Origin: Pseudomonas peli
GTDB taxonomy: Bacteria > Pseudomonadota > Gammaproteobacteria > Pseudomonadales > Pseudomonadaceae
DNA length: 64,000 bases
Assembly (NCBI RefSeq): GCF_900099645.1
Contig: NZ_FMTL01000006.1
Coordinates: forward strand, 53,524 to 117,523
Direction: 5' to 3'
Position numbers and translations under genes: made by a program. Shown one piece after another: positions 44,605 to 52,390 of the stretch. Each line of letters starts with the position of its first letter. The first letter of the stretch is position 1. The notes under the pieces are model-generated. The model was not told the DNA's origin, did no database searches, and was given only the letters and a program-made list of their open reading frames with translations.

Positions 44605-45246
44605 ATGAGCCAGTGGTGGAGTGCGATGGGGCCGCTGGGCTGGCCGCTGGCGCTGTGTTCGCTGCTGGCGCTGGCACTGATTCTGGAGCGCCTTAGCGTA
44701 TTTCTGCGTTTGCAGCCGCTGAGCACTGCCGCCGGGCGTGCGGCTGTCAGCGCCTGCCGCACCTGTGAACGTGAGCACTGCAAAGGTCGCGCGCGTGGTT
44801 GGCGCTATGGCCTGGCGTTGTTGCTAAAACATAGCGCCTTGCCGGCGGTGCAGCGCGAAGAGCTGCTCGGCTGCTGGTTGCTGGAAGAGCGTCAGCGTCT
44901 CAACCGACAACTGCGCTTGCTGCAGCTGATCGGCATGCTGGCGCCCATGCTCGGGCTGCTCGGCACAGTGCTGGGCATGCTTGAGATGTTTGCCAATATC
45001 GCCGGGCAGAACCGCCCGGTCACCCCTGCGCTGCTCGCCGATGGATTGTGGCAGGCGCTGTACACCACGGTGTGGGGCTTGCTGATCGCCATACCGGCGC
45101 TGGCGGCAGGGCAGGGCTTTGCCTTGTGGGCCGAGCGTTATCTGGAGGGCGTGCAAGCGTTACTCAATCGTTGTCAGCTGGCATTGGATGGTCTGGAGCT
45201 GGAACTGCCGAGTCATCAGCCAGCCGCGCAGTGGGTGTTGTCGTGA
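44605..45246 (+). CDS. ExbB/TolQ-type proton channel
   Basis: A 213-residue MotA/TolQ/ExbB protein with three membrane segments (about 8-27, 100-120, 140-165) and the family sequence 'LIGMLAPMLGLLGTVLGMLEMF'. GGAG precedes ATG 44605, which is 1 base after the phuS stop. Its stop overlaps the exbD start by 4 bases. Works with ExbD to drive TonB. Confidence 0.92.
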   Translation: MSQWWSAMGPLGWPLALCSLLALALILERLSVFLRLQPLSTAAGRAAVSACRTCEREHCKGRARGWRYGLALLLKHSALPAVQREELLGCWLLEERQRLNRQLRLLQLIGMLAPMLGLLGTVLGMLEMFANIAGQNRPVTPALLADGLWQALYTTVWGLLIAIPALAAGQGFALWAERYLEGVQALLNRCQLALDGLELELPSHQPAAQWVLS

Positions 45247-45674
45247 TCCGCCTGCCGGCTGCCAGCAATTCTCAGGGCAATCTGTTGCCCGATCTGACAC
45301 CGCTGCTCGATGTGATTTTTATCGTGCTGGTGTTCTTTCTGCTGACCGCGCAAACGCCACTGCTGGAGCTGCCTTTGCAGTTGCCGCAGAGCCGCGAGGC
45401 GCTGCCAACAGCGAATGCCGGCAGTGGCGAACGCATGCAAATACAGCTCTCAGCCGAAGGTGCTTGGCGCTTTAACGGCGTGCAGCATGCGGATTTCAAC
45501 AGGCTGCGCACTGAACTGACTGCAGCCTTTGTCGCCGACAACACGGTAGGTCTGGACCTGGCGCTGGATCGTCAGGCACCGCTATCGGCATTTCTCGATC
45601 TGATGGCCTTGCTGCAGCAGCAGGGCATTCAAGACAGTCGCATTCTTCTAGAGGCCAACCATGAAACGCCTTAA
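45243..45674 (+). CDS. ExbD/TolR-type proton-channel partner
   Basis: A 143-residue protein with one N-terminal membrane helix containing the essential Asp in 'LTPLLDVIFIVLVFFLL' and a periplasmic domain. The start is a GTG at 45243 in GTGA overlap with exbB; the long upstream frame is a shadow. Overlaps phuT by 14 bases. Confidence 0.9.
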   Translation: MIRLPAASNSQGNLLPDLTPLLDVIFIVLVFFLLTAQTPLLELPLQLPQSREALPTANAGSGERMQIQLSAEGAWRFNGVQHADFNRLRTELTAAFVADNTVGLDLALDRQAPLSAFLDLMALLQQQGIQDSRILLEANHETP

Positions 45675-46560
45675 TACTTTGTTCGCCCTGGGCGCGAGCC
45701 TGTTGTCCTGTGCCTCGGCGATGGCCGCCGAGCCGTTGCCGCAACGCTGGATCAGTTCCGGCGGCTCGCTCAGCGAGTGGGTGGTGGCGTTGGGTGGCGA
45801 AAGCCGTCTGGTCGGGGTGGACAGCACCAGTCAGCATCCAGAATCGCTGCGCGCACTGCCGAGCATCGGTTATCAGCGCCAGCTGGCGGCCGAGGGCATG
45901 TTGACGCTGCGCCCGGATATGTTGATTGGCAGTGAAGAGATGGGCCCGCCGCCGGTGCTGGCGCAATTGCGCGGCGCCGGGGTGTTGGTGGAAATGCTCT
46001 CATCCAAGGCGGATCTGAGCAGTTTGCAGGCCAGCCTGCAGCGCATCGGCACTCTGTTAGGTGAGCCGCAGCGTGCTGATCAGGCCTTTGCGGCCTATCA
46101 GCAGCGCTTGCAGCAGCAGGCCGACTGGCTGGTGACTGCGCAGCGTCAGCAAGCGGCTCCGGGGGTGTTGCTGTTGCTCGGGCATGCCGGTGGTAGCCCG
46201 ATGGCGGGCGGCAAGGACACTTCGGCCGATTGGCTGATCGAGCGTGCCGGTGGGCGCAATCTGGCCAGCCATAGCGGTTACAAGGCACTGTCCACCGAAG
46301 CCCTGCTGGCGCTTGATCCCGAGGTGGTGATCATCGCCGACCGCAGCCTGTCCGGTGACGCCGCGCGTGAGGCATTGCTGCAGCAGAACCCGGCGCTGGC
46401 GGCGACCCGGGCGGCACGTGATCAGCGTTTGTTGATGCTTGACCCGACGCTGCTGGTCGGTGGCCTTGGCCCGCGTTTACCGGATGGGCTGGCGGCCTTG
46501 TCCGCAGCCTTTTATCCTGCCAGCCAACCCCTGGTCGCCGAAGCTAAGCCCACGCTATGA
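45661..46560 (+). CDS. phuT: Periplasmic haem-binding protein PhuT
   Basis: A 299-residue cluster III binding protein (PeripBP fold) with signal peptide ending near 'AMA|AEPLPQ'. 'RWISSGGSLSEWVVALGG' and 'LGHAGGSPMAGGKDTSADWL' fit haem-binding proteins such as PhuT/HmuT; the Tyr ligand is likely in 'SIGYQRQLAAEGM'. Overlaps exbD (14 bases) and the permease (4 bases). Confidence 0.93.
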   Translation: MKRLNTLFALGASLLSCASAMAAEPLPQRWISSGGSLSEWVVALGGESRLVGVDSTSQHPESLRALPSIGYQRQLAAEGMLTLRPDMLIGSEEMGPPPVLAQLRGAGVLVEMLSSKADLSSLQASLQRIGTLLGEPQRADQAFAAYQQRLQQQADWLVTAQRQQAAPGVLLLLGHAGGSPMAGGKDTSADWLIERAGGRNLASHSGYKALSTEALLALDPEVVIIADRSLSGDAAREALLQQNPALAATRAARDQRLLMLDPTLLVGGLGPRLPDGLAALSAAFYPASQPLVAEAKPTL

Positions 46561-47594
46561 ATCCTGTTATTCGACCGCGCTCACTGTTTATCGCACTGGG
46601 CCTGTTGCTGGCGCTCGCGCTCTGGTTATCCCTGGCGCTGGGGCCGGTCAGCCTGCCGCTGCTCGATACTCTCAAGGCAGCTCTGCGCCTGCTTGGCCTG
46701 GCGCAACCGGGTGATGATCTGGCCCAGGCTGAATTGATACTCGGGCAGATTCGTCTGCCGCGCACCCTGCTCGGGTTGCTGGTCGGCGCGGTGCTGGCGT
46801 TGTGCGGGGTGGCGATGCAAGGGCTGTTTCGTAACCCGCTGGCTGACCCGGGCCTGATCGGCGTATCTAGCGGTGCGGCGCTCGGCGCGTCGATTGCGAT
46901 TGTCGGCGGCGCTGCCCTTGGCGGTTTGCCGGAAGCCTTTGCACCTTATCTGTTGTCGTTGTTCGCCTTTATCGGCGGCCTTGGAGTGACGGCGCTGGTC
47001 TATCGTCTGGGCCGGCGTGACGGCGAAACCAATGTGGCGACCATGTTGCTGGCTGGTATTGCGCTGACCGCATTGGCCGGCGCGGCCATCGGCCTGTTCA
47101 CCTACCTGGCCGATGACGCCACCTTGCGCACCCTGACGTTCTGGAACCTGGGCAGCCTGAATGGCGCCAGCTACGCACGTCTGTGGCCGCTGCTGTTGGT
47201 CACGGCCGCCGTGGCGCTGTGGTTGCCACGACGGGCCAAGGCCCTGAATGCCCTGCTGCTGGGCGAGTCCGAAGCGCGTCATCTGGGTTTTGCTGTTGAG
47301 CGGATCAAGGCTGAGCTGGTGTTCTGCACCGCCTTGGGCGTCGGTGCAGCGGTGGCGGCGGCGGGGATGATTGGCTTTATCGGCCTGGTGGTGCCGCATC
47401 TGGTGCGTCTGCTTGTGGGGCCGGATCATCGCGTGCTGTTGCCAGCGTCAGCGTTGGCGGGTGCCAGCCTGCTGCTGCTGGCTGATCTGGCCGCACGGCT
47501 GGTGCTGGCGCCGGCCGAATTGCCGATTGGTATTGTCACGGCGCTGATTGGTGCGCCGTTCTTTCTTTATCTGTTGTTGCGAGGGCGTACCTGA
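46557..47594 (+). CDS. phuU: Haem ABC transporter permease PhuU
   Basis: A 345-residue FecCD-type permease with about 10 membrane segments; the family stretch 'LPRTLLGLLVGAVLALCGVAMQG' (quoted part: RLPRTLLGLLVGAVLAL) and 'NPLADPGLIGVSSGAALGAS' are present. It forms the channel of the inner-membrane haem importer with PhuV. Coupled to phuT by 4 bases and to phuV by 1 base. Confidence 0.94.
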   Translation: MNPVIRPRSLFIALGLLLALALWLSLALGPVSLPLLDTLKAALRLLGLAQPGDDLAQAELILGQIRLPRTLLGLLVGAVLALCGVAMQGLFRNPLADPGLIGVSSGAALGASIAIVGGAALGGLPEAFAPYLLSLFAFIGGLGVTALVYRLGRRDGETNVATMLLAGIALTALAGAAIGLFTYLADDATLRTLTFWNLGSLNGASYARLWPLLLVTAAVALWLPRRAKALNALLLGESEARHLGFAVERIKAELVFCTALGVGAAVAAAGMIGFIGLVVPHLVRLLVGPDHRVLLPASALAGASLLLLADLAARLVLAPAELPIGIVTALIGAPFFLYLLLRGRT

Positions 47595-48361
47595 TGCTGC
47601 GCGCGGAAAATCTGGCGGTACAGCGCGGCCCGTGCACGGTGTTAGCGGATATCAACCTGGAACTGCGTCCGGGTGAAGTGCTCGGCGTGCTTGGGCCCAA
47701 TGGCGCCGGCAAGAGCACCTTGCTCGGTGCTTTGTGTGGCGAGCTGCAGCCGAGCCACGGCGATGTCTGGCTGGATCAACGGCGTTTACAGGACTGGCCC
47801 GGCAGCGAGCGTGCGCAACGTTTGGCGGTATTGCCGCAGACCTCGACGCTGAATTTTGCCTTTCGCGTGGAAGAAGTGGTCGGCATGGGCCGTTTACCCC
47901 ATGCCAGCGGCCGCCTGCGTGATGCACAGATCATCAAGCAGGCGTTGGAAGCGGCCGATGCCTTGCATTTGGCCGGACGCAGTTACCTGGCGTTATCCGG
48001 CGGCGAGCGCCAACGTGTGCACCTGGCGCGTGTGCTGGCGCAGCTCTGGCCCGGTGGGGAAGGGCAGATGCTGCTGCTCGATGAACCTACCTCGATGCTC
48101 GATCCACTGCATCAGCACACCACGCTGCAGGCCGCTCGCGCTTTCGTCGAGCAGGGCGCAGCCGTGCTGGTGATTCTTCACGATCTCAACCTGGCCGCGC
48201 GTTACTGCGACCGCCTGTTGCTGCTGGAACGTGGCCGCCCTCATGCGCTCGGTAGCCCTGAGGACGTGCTGCGTGCCGAACCGCTTCAAGCCGTATTCGG
48301 TCTTGAAGTGCTGGTGCAGCGGCATCCAGAACGGGGTCATCCTTTAATTGTTGCTCGTTAA
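47594..48361 (+). CDS. phuV: Haem ABC transporter ATPase PhuV
   Basis: A 255-residue ABC ATPase: Walker A 'GPNGAGKST', signature 'LSGGERQRVHLARVL', Walker B 'MLLLDEPTSMLD'. Hydrolyses ATP for haem import. Starts on the last base of the phuU stop (TGATG). Confidence 0.95.
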   Translation: MLRAENLAVQRGPCTVLADINLELRPGEVLGVLGPNGAGKSTLLGALCGELQPSHGDVWLDQRRLQDWPGSERAQRLAVLPQTSTLNFAFRVEEVVGMGRLPHASGRLRDAQIIKQALEAADALHLAGRSYLALSGGERQRVHLARVLAQLWPGGEGQMLLLDEPTSMLDPLHQHTTLQAARAFVEQGAAVLVILHDLNLAARYCDRLLLLERGRPHALGSPEDVLRAEPLQAVFGLEVLVQRHPERGHPLIVAR

Positions 48362-48371
48362 GGTCTTGTTT

Positions 48372-49253
48372 ATGCGTATTGCGTTATTGCTGGCTGCCGC
48401 GCTGTTGAGTGCCTGTCAGACCTCGTTACCGGCTTTACCCGCCTGGCAAAGCCCGGAAGGATTACAACATCCTGAGCTTGGGCAGATTGTTGAGCTGCGT
48501 ACTGGCGCGCGGCTGACGCCTGAGCAACTGCTGACGCGCTTGGCCGCGGCACCCAAAGTGCTGGTCGGCGAGCGGCATGACAATCCCGATCACCATGCGC
48601 TGCAGCTCTGGCTGTTGCGGGCACTGGCAGCGCAGCGGCCGCAAGGCAGTCTGCTGCTGGAAATGCTGACCCCTGATCAACAGGTCAAGGTCGATCAGGT
48701 ACGCGCTGCTATCGCGGCAGGGCAGGCGCCGCAGGACATCTTGAGTGCTTTGAACTGGCAGCCAGGCTGGGCTTGGTCGCTGTACGGGCCGTTGGTGCAG
48801 CATGCCCTGCGTCAGCCTTATCCGCTGCTGGCGGCCAACCTCGAGCGCCGCGAAGTCATGCAGATTTACGCCCAGGTCCCACAACTGCGAGGTCCGGCAT
48901 CCACGGCGCAGCCGGTGCGCGAGGCGCTGTTCAAGCAGATTCGGGAGTCGCATTGCAACCTGCTGCCGGAAAGTCAGTTGCCCGCCATGCTCGCCGTGCA
49001 GCAACAGCGTGACCGGCGTATGGCCGAAGCCCTGCTGGCTGCGCCGGCGCCAAGCCTGCTGTTTGCTGGCGCCTTCCATGTGCGCCGTGAGTTGGGTGTG
49101 CCGCTGTATCTGCAGGATTTAGGGGCAGCTGAAGGTGTGCAAGTGCTGATTCTTGCGGAGGTCGGCAGCCAGGTTGACGCTGAGTCGGCCGATTACGTCT
49201 GGTACACGCCAGCGCAACCTGAGCAGGACCACTGCGCAAAACTGCGACCCTAG
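48372..49253 (+). CDS. ChaN-family haem-binding lipoprotein
   Basis: A 293-residue lipoprotein from ATG 48372 with lipobox 'LLSAC' (C15). 'VLVGERHDNPDHH' and 'SLLLEMLTPDQ' are ChaN-family motifs (ChaN of Campylobacter binds haem at a surface site). Last gene of the haem operon, 10 bp after phuV. It occupies the position of P. aeruginosa phuW. Likely to bind haem at the membrane; inference from the family and context. Confidence 0.85.
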   Translation: MRIALLLAAALLSACQTSLPALPAWQSPEGLQHPELGQIVELRTGARLTPEQLLTRLAAAPKVLVGERHDNPDHHALQLWLLRALAAQRPQGSLLLEMLTPDQQVKVDQVRAAIAAGQAPQDILSALNWQPGWAWSLYGPLVQHALRQPYPLLAANLERREVMQIYAQVPQLRGPASTAQPVREALFKQIRESHCNLLPESQLPAMLAVQQQRDRRMAEALLAAPAPSLLFAGAFHVRRELGVPLYLQDLGAAEGVQVLILAEVGSQVDAESADYVWYTPAQPEQDHCAKLRP

Positions 49254-49307
49254 CCCGATTTGCCTGCGGCTGAGCAGGTAGTCTGCGGTTTTCACCGGAG
49301 ACTGCTG

Positions 49308-49715
49308 ATGCCAGCCGCTGCCCACGCCCTGCTTACCCGCTACTTCAACGCCCTCAACGAACGCGACAGCCGTGCCTGCCTGGCCCTGCTCAGCGACGAT
49401 GTGTTGCTGGACATCAACCAGGGCCCGCGCGAGCAGGGAATAAAAGCCTTTGCCGACTATTTGGAGCGCACCCAGCGCTGCTACCGCGAAAGCATCGATA
49501 ACCTGCAAATCCTCACCGAGCCAAGCGGGCAGCGCGCCGCTTGTGAGTTCACCCTGAGCGGCGAATACCTGAGCACTGATGATGGCCTGCCGGACGCCTG
49601 TGGCCAGAGCTATCAGCTGACGGCAGCGAGTTTCTTCGAGATTCGCGACGGCAAGATCTGCCGCGTAAGCCAGCATTTCAATCTGCCGGAATGGTTGGCA
49701 CAGGTCGATTTCTAA
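49308..49715 (+). CDS. NTF2-like / SnoaL ketosteroid-isomerase-like protein
   Basis: A 135-residue cone-shaped NTF2-fold protein: 'LLTRYFNALNERDSRACLALLSDDV' and 'GEYLSTDDGLP' are typical of SnoaL-like members annotated as ketosteroid isomerase-related. GGAG sits upstream of ATG 49308; the 16 extra residues are not used. No substrate can be assigned. Convergent with the small RNA prrF. Confidence 0.8.
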   Translation: MPAAAHALLTRYFNALNERDSRACLALLSDDVLLDINQGPREQGIKAFADYLERTQRCYRESIDNLQILTEPSGQRAACEFTLSGEYLSTDDGLPDACGQSYQLTAASFFEIRDGKICRVSQHFNLPEWLAQVDF

Positions 49716-49743
49716 AGGCTGCTAAGCGTACTTTTCGATAGGC

Positions 49744-49770
49744 AAAAAAAGACCCGGCAAGAGCCGGGTC
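49744..49770 (-). terminator. prrF terminator
   Basis: GACCCGGC (49751-49758) and GCCGGGTC (49763-49770) stem with TCTT loop on the minus strand, followed by seven Ts. Confidence 0.92.
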
Positions 49771-49857
49771 AATAACCGTGATTAGCCTGATGAGGAGATA
49801 ATCTGAAGAGGCCGACTGAAGGTCTCTTAAGCTTATCGGCTGATCTCGCGATCAGTT
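49744..49857 (-). ncRNA. prrF: PrrF small RNA (iron-responsive)
   Basis: On the minus strand the transcript begins near AACTGATCGCGAGATCAG (a 6-bp hairpin), contains the conserved core CTCCTCATCAGGCTAATCAC that I recall from PrrF, and ends in a perfect terminator. Length about 114 nt, as for PrrF1. Known role: Fur-repressed sRNA that lowers expression of iron-rich proteins when iron is scarce. It lies downstream of the haem operon and beside cbpA as in P. aeruginosa, but as a single copy instead of a tandem pair. Confidence 0.92.
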
Positions 49858-49863
49858 GCGGTA

Positions 49864-49891
49864 ATAATAACAATTCTCATTTTCAAGTCAA
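49864..49891 (-). promoter_or_regulatory. prrF promoter overlapped by a Fur box
   Basis: Minus-strand -35 TTGACT (49891-49886), 16-bp spacer and -10 TATTAT (49869-49864). The 19-bp Fur box GAAAATGAGAATTGTTATT (49884-49866) matches 14 of 19 consensus positions and covers the spacer and -10. Confidence 0.85.
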
Positions 49892-49946
49892 CACCCTTAA
49901 GTAAACTTTTTTATTTGCCTGCCAACTACCTGCTCGGCCCATAAAC

Positions 49947-49975
49947 AAACAACCCGACACAAGGTCGGGTTGTTT
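49947..49975 (-). terminator. Intrinsic terminator of the cNMP-binding protein gene
   Basis: Perfect 12-bp stem AAACAACCCGAC (49947-49958)/GTCGGGTTGTTT (49964-49975) with the T-rich side on the minus strand, 16 bp after the gene's stop. Confidence 0.88.
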
Positions 49976-49991
49976 AGGCTGCAAGCGGGTT

Positions 49992-50792
49992 TCAGGACAC
50001 TTCGGCTGGCAGGCGCAGCTGGGTGACTTCCTTGTTCAGTAGGTCGATGCGTTTGGCCATGCTCTCGATCAGGCTGTGGGCAATGCGCGGGTTGCTCTGC
50101 ATCAGGCTGAGGAACTGCTCTTTGGGAATGACCATCACGGTGCATGGCTCGCTGGCCAGCACCGTGGCGCTGCGCTTCTCGCGGGTGAACACCGCCATGG
50201 CGCCGAAGATTTCATCCTTCTGCACGTCACCGACCTTGTGCCCGTCGACGTAGGCCTCGGCATGGCCTTCGATGATGATAAAGACGTTGTCGGCGACGTC
50301 GCCCTGATGGATCAGCTCTTCACCCGCAGCGAAATGCTGGAAGCCGGTGGAGGGGCGAATTTCTGGCTGTTTCAAGCGCGCCAGGGCATCGGAAAGCAGG
50401 GCGGTATGGCCGATCAGGTACTGGATAAACAGTTCCTGGCGCTGTTCGCTGGCATAGATGTGTTTGAACACGTCGCTGCGTGAATAGGGAATCAGACTCA
50501 GCTGTTCTTCACTGCTGTAGCGGCAGCTGGGCATGTCCAAGCCTTGGCGCAAGCCTACCAGGTCGCCTTCCTGCAGATAAAACAGCGGACGCTCATCGAC
50601 CACGGCATGCAACAGGCCATTTTCAATGATGAATAACTGATTGCCCGGCAGCATCTTGGCCAGGTCTTCTGCGCGTTCAAGCTGTAGTGGCGATCCAGCA
50701 GGTGCAAGCCCATCGAGCAATTGAGTGGGGATGCTTTGTAGTCGGTTGATCAGCTGATCGGCGTAAGCCGGTTGCTCCCCGAGTAAATACAT
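49992..50792 (-). CDS. cbpA: Cyclic-nucleotide-binding protein, CbpA-like
   Basis: A 266-residue protein with a degenerate N-terminal sensory part and a C-terminal cyclic nucleotide-binding domain (about 145-245) with 'FAAGEELIHQGDVADNVFIIIEG' (first part FAAGEELIHQGD) and 'GAMAVFTREKRSATV' where the conserved Arg-Ser-Ala-Thr phosphate-binding cassette is seen. Position next to prrF matches P. aeruginosa cbpA (PA4704), reported as a cAMP-binding protein. No DNA-binding domain is visible. Symbol given from context and family. Confidence 0.85.
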   Translation of the reverse strand: MYLLGEQPAYADQLINRLQSIPTQLLDGLAPAGSPLQLERAEDLAKMLPGNQLFIIENGLLHAVVDERPLFYLQEGDLVGLRQGLDMPSCRYSSEEQLSLIPYSRSDVFKHIYASEQRQELFIQYLIGHTALLSDALARLKQPEIRPSTGFQHFAAGEELIHQGDVADNVFIIIEGHAEAYVDGHKVGDVQKDEIFGAMAVFTREKRSATVLASEPCTVMVIPKEQFLSLMQSNPRIAHSLIESMAKRIDLLNKEVTQLRLPAEVS

Positions 50793-50898
50793 GAGCGAAT
50801 ATCCTTGAACTGGCTGGGCATACTAAACCGCACGAACGTCCCTAAAACAATAGTTGCCAGCGCGCTTCAGGTAAATCAAAAGCCTGAGAGGTTGTGAG

Positions 50899-51171
50899 CT
50901 AGCTCTTGTTGTGGGGTGAACTTTCATTGAGCTGGCCATTGAGTTCGGCTTTATGCCCAGGTGGCAGTTCGTTCCAGTGCACATCCAGCAGTGCGCCTTC
51001 AATCGCATACAACAGCACTTTAGATGCCCTGAAGCCCCTTGCGCGAACTGCCCGGTAGGCGCTGACGGCCCCTAGCCGCCGCAGGTCATTCGCGCTGTGG
51101 ATACCGACTGCGTGTAACCACTGAGCTGAGGTTTTGCCGAGGTTCTTCAAATGTTGCAGTTCATCGTTCAT
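50899..51171 (-). CDS. TfoX/Sxy C-terminal-domain protein
   Basis: A 90-residue protein corresponding to the TfoX C-terminal domain alone: 'LKNLGKTSAQWLHAVGIHSANDLRRLGAV' (quoted part: LGKTSAQWLHAVGI), a helix-hairpin-helix-like fold. AAGGAGG 6-8 bases upstream fixes ATG 51171. The N-terminal TfoX half is absent, so a competence role cannot be assumed. Upstream the gene is close to the methyltransferase gene on the same strand. Confidence 0.85.
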   Translation of the reverse strand: MNDELQHLKNLGKTSAQWLHAVGIHSANDLRRLGAVSAYRAVRARGFRASKVLLYAIEGALLDVHWNELPPGHKAELNGQLNESSPHNKS

Positions 51172-51209
51172 CAAGCCTCCTTGCGCCGTTGAGCCGTTGT
51201 GCGGTGGAG

Positions 51210-51965
51210 TCAGTTTGGCGTACCTGCCAGAAAGTGTAGCGGCCAGCGGACAAAGCGTGGCTGTTTGGCATCACCCCAGATTTGCTGCAGCTCGGGCAGT
51301 AATTGGGACACCGGGTCCGTAGCATTTTCCTGCTCATAGCGCTGAACCGCCGACCAGGTACGCAGGTAGCCCAGCAGGTGTTCCAGCGTCCAGCTGCTTT
51401 CGATCGCCGAGGTCGGCGGAGTGCATGGGGTAAAGGGATTGTCGATATCGCTGTAGCCGACATCCACACTGGCGCGGCCTGCAGGCCAATAGCCGCCGAG
51501 GGTATTCCAGTAAAGATCGTCGATCAGTGCGTCCAGCTCATCGTCAATGCGCATCAGGCTGTAACACCACGCACAGAACACGCCGCCAGGCCTGAGCAGG
51601 CGACGCACTTCGCTGAAGAACGCTGGAGTGGCGAACCAGTGCAGTGCCTGCGCTACCACGATCAGGTCCAGGCTGTGATTAGGCAGCGGTTGCGCATGCG
51701 CTTCGGCGACGAACCGTTGCACCCCCGCGTAATTCTTGCCGGCTACCACTTGTTTAAGGCTGGCATCACTGGCCAGCACCTGCTTGAAATGCTGTCGCAG
51801 TGGGCGACTGGCCTGCCCGCTGCCGCACGCAATGTCCTGTGCCCGTTGGTGTGAGGCGCATTGCGCGGCCAGCCAGGAAAACAGACTGGCTGGATAGTGC
51901 GGGCGAAAACTGGCGTAAGCATCTGCTCGGGCACCGAACAGTTGGCTCACGTCGTTGCCCCTCAC
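51210..51965 (-). CDS. Class I SAM-dependent methyltransferase
   Basis: A 251-residue methyltransferase with 'AQDIACGSGQASRPL' as motif I, 'VLASDASLKQV' and 'QALHWFATPAFFSEVRRLLRPGG' (part quoted: ALHWFATPAFFSEV), resembling the methyltransferase-11 family with 'HWF' near the active site. The substrate is unknown. Start overlaps the pentapeptide-repeat gene by 4 bases, so the two are coupled. Confidence 0.87.
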   Translation of the reverse strand: MRGNDVSQLFGARADAYASFRPHYPASLFSWLAAQCASHQRAQDIACGSGQASRPLRQHFKQVLASDASLKQVVAGKNYAGVQRFVAEAHAQPLPNHSLDLIVVAQALHWFATPAFFSEVRRLLRPGGVFCAWCYSLMRIDDELDALIDDLYWNTLGGYWPAGRASVDVGYSDIDNPFTPCTPPTSAIESSWTLEHLLGYLRTWSAVQRYEQENATDPVSQLLPELQQIWGDAKQPRFVRWPLHFLAGTPN

Positions 51966-52306
51966 CGGGTGTTATAGCGCAGACGGGTGCCGAAATTAAC
52001 CGACATCAGAATCTCGTCAGCTGTCAGTTCGACTGGGAAGTAAGCGCCAGAAATCTGCGCGTGGGCCAGGCTGGCACCTTGCAGTTGAGCGTCGCGCAGG
52101 TCCAGGCCGCGTAAATCGGCGCCGCGGAAGTAAGCGTTGGTGAAGTTGATGCCCTGTGCGTCTAGGGCGCGTAGGTCAAGCCCGCGAAAATCACCGTCGC
52201 TCAGGTCGACGATGACATCCTTGGGCTTCTGCGCATTGAAGGCTGAGATTTTTTCATTGTGGATCAGGGCATACAACGGGTTATCCAGTTGTCTGGGCTG
52301 ACTCAT
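51962..52306 (-). CDS. Pentapeptide-repeat protein
   Basis: A 114-residue protein with pentapeptide repeats of the A(D/N)LxX type: 'FRGLDLRALDAQGINFTNAYFRGADLRGLDLRDAQLQGASLAHA' is the core (motif units DLRGL, DAQLQ, ASLAH). Such proteins form a right-handed quadrilateral beta-helix. The function is unknown. It heads a two-gene unit with the methyltransferase. Confidence 0.85.
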   Translation of the reverse strand: MSQPRQLDNPLYALIHNEKISAFNAQKPKDVIVDLSDGDFRGLDLRALDAQGINFTNAYFRGADLRGLDLRDAQLQGASLAHAQISGAYFPVELTADEILMSVNFGTRLRYNTR

Positions 52307-52390
52307 GGGGCATCTCCATATGAGGGTTATCCTCAGTATAGAAGTCGCGGCGCGCTCTGCTCGCGCCGCGGATGCGTTTCCCTGAACTGA

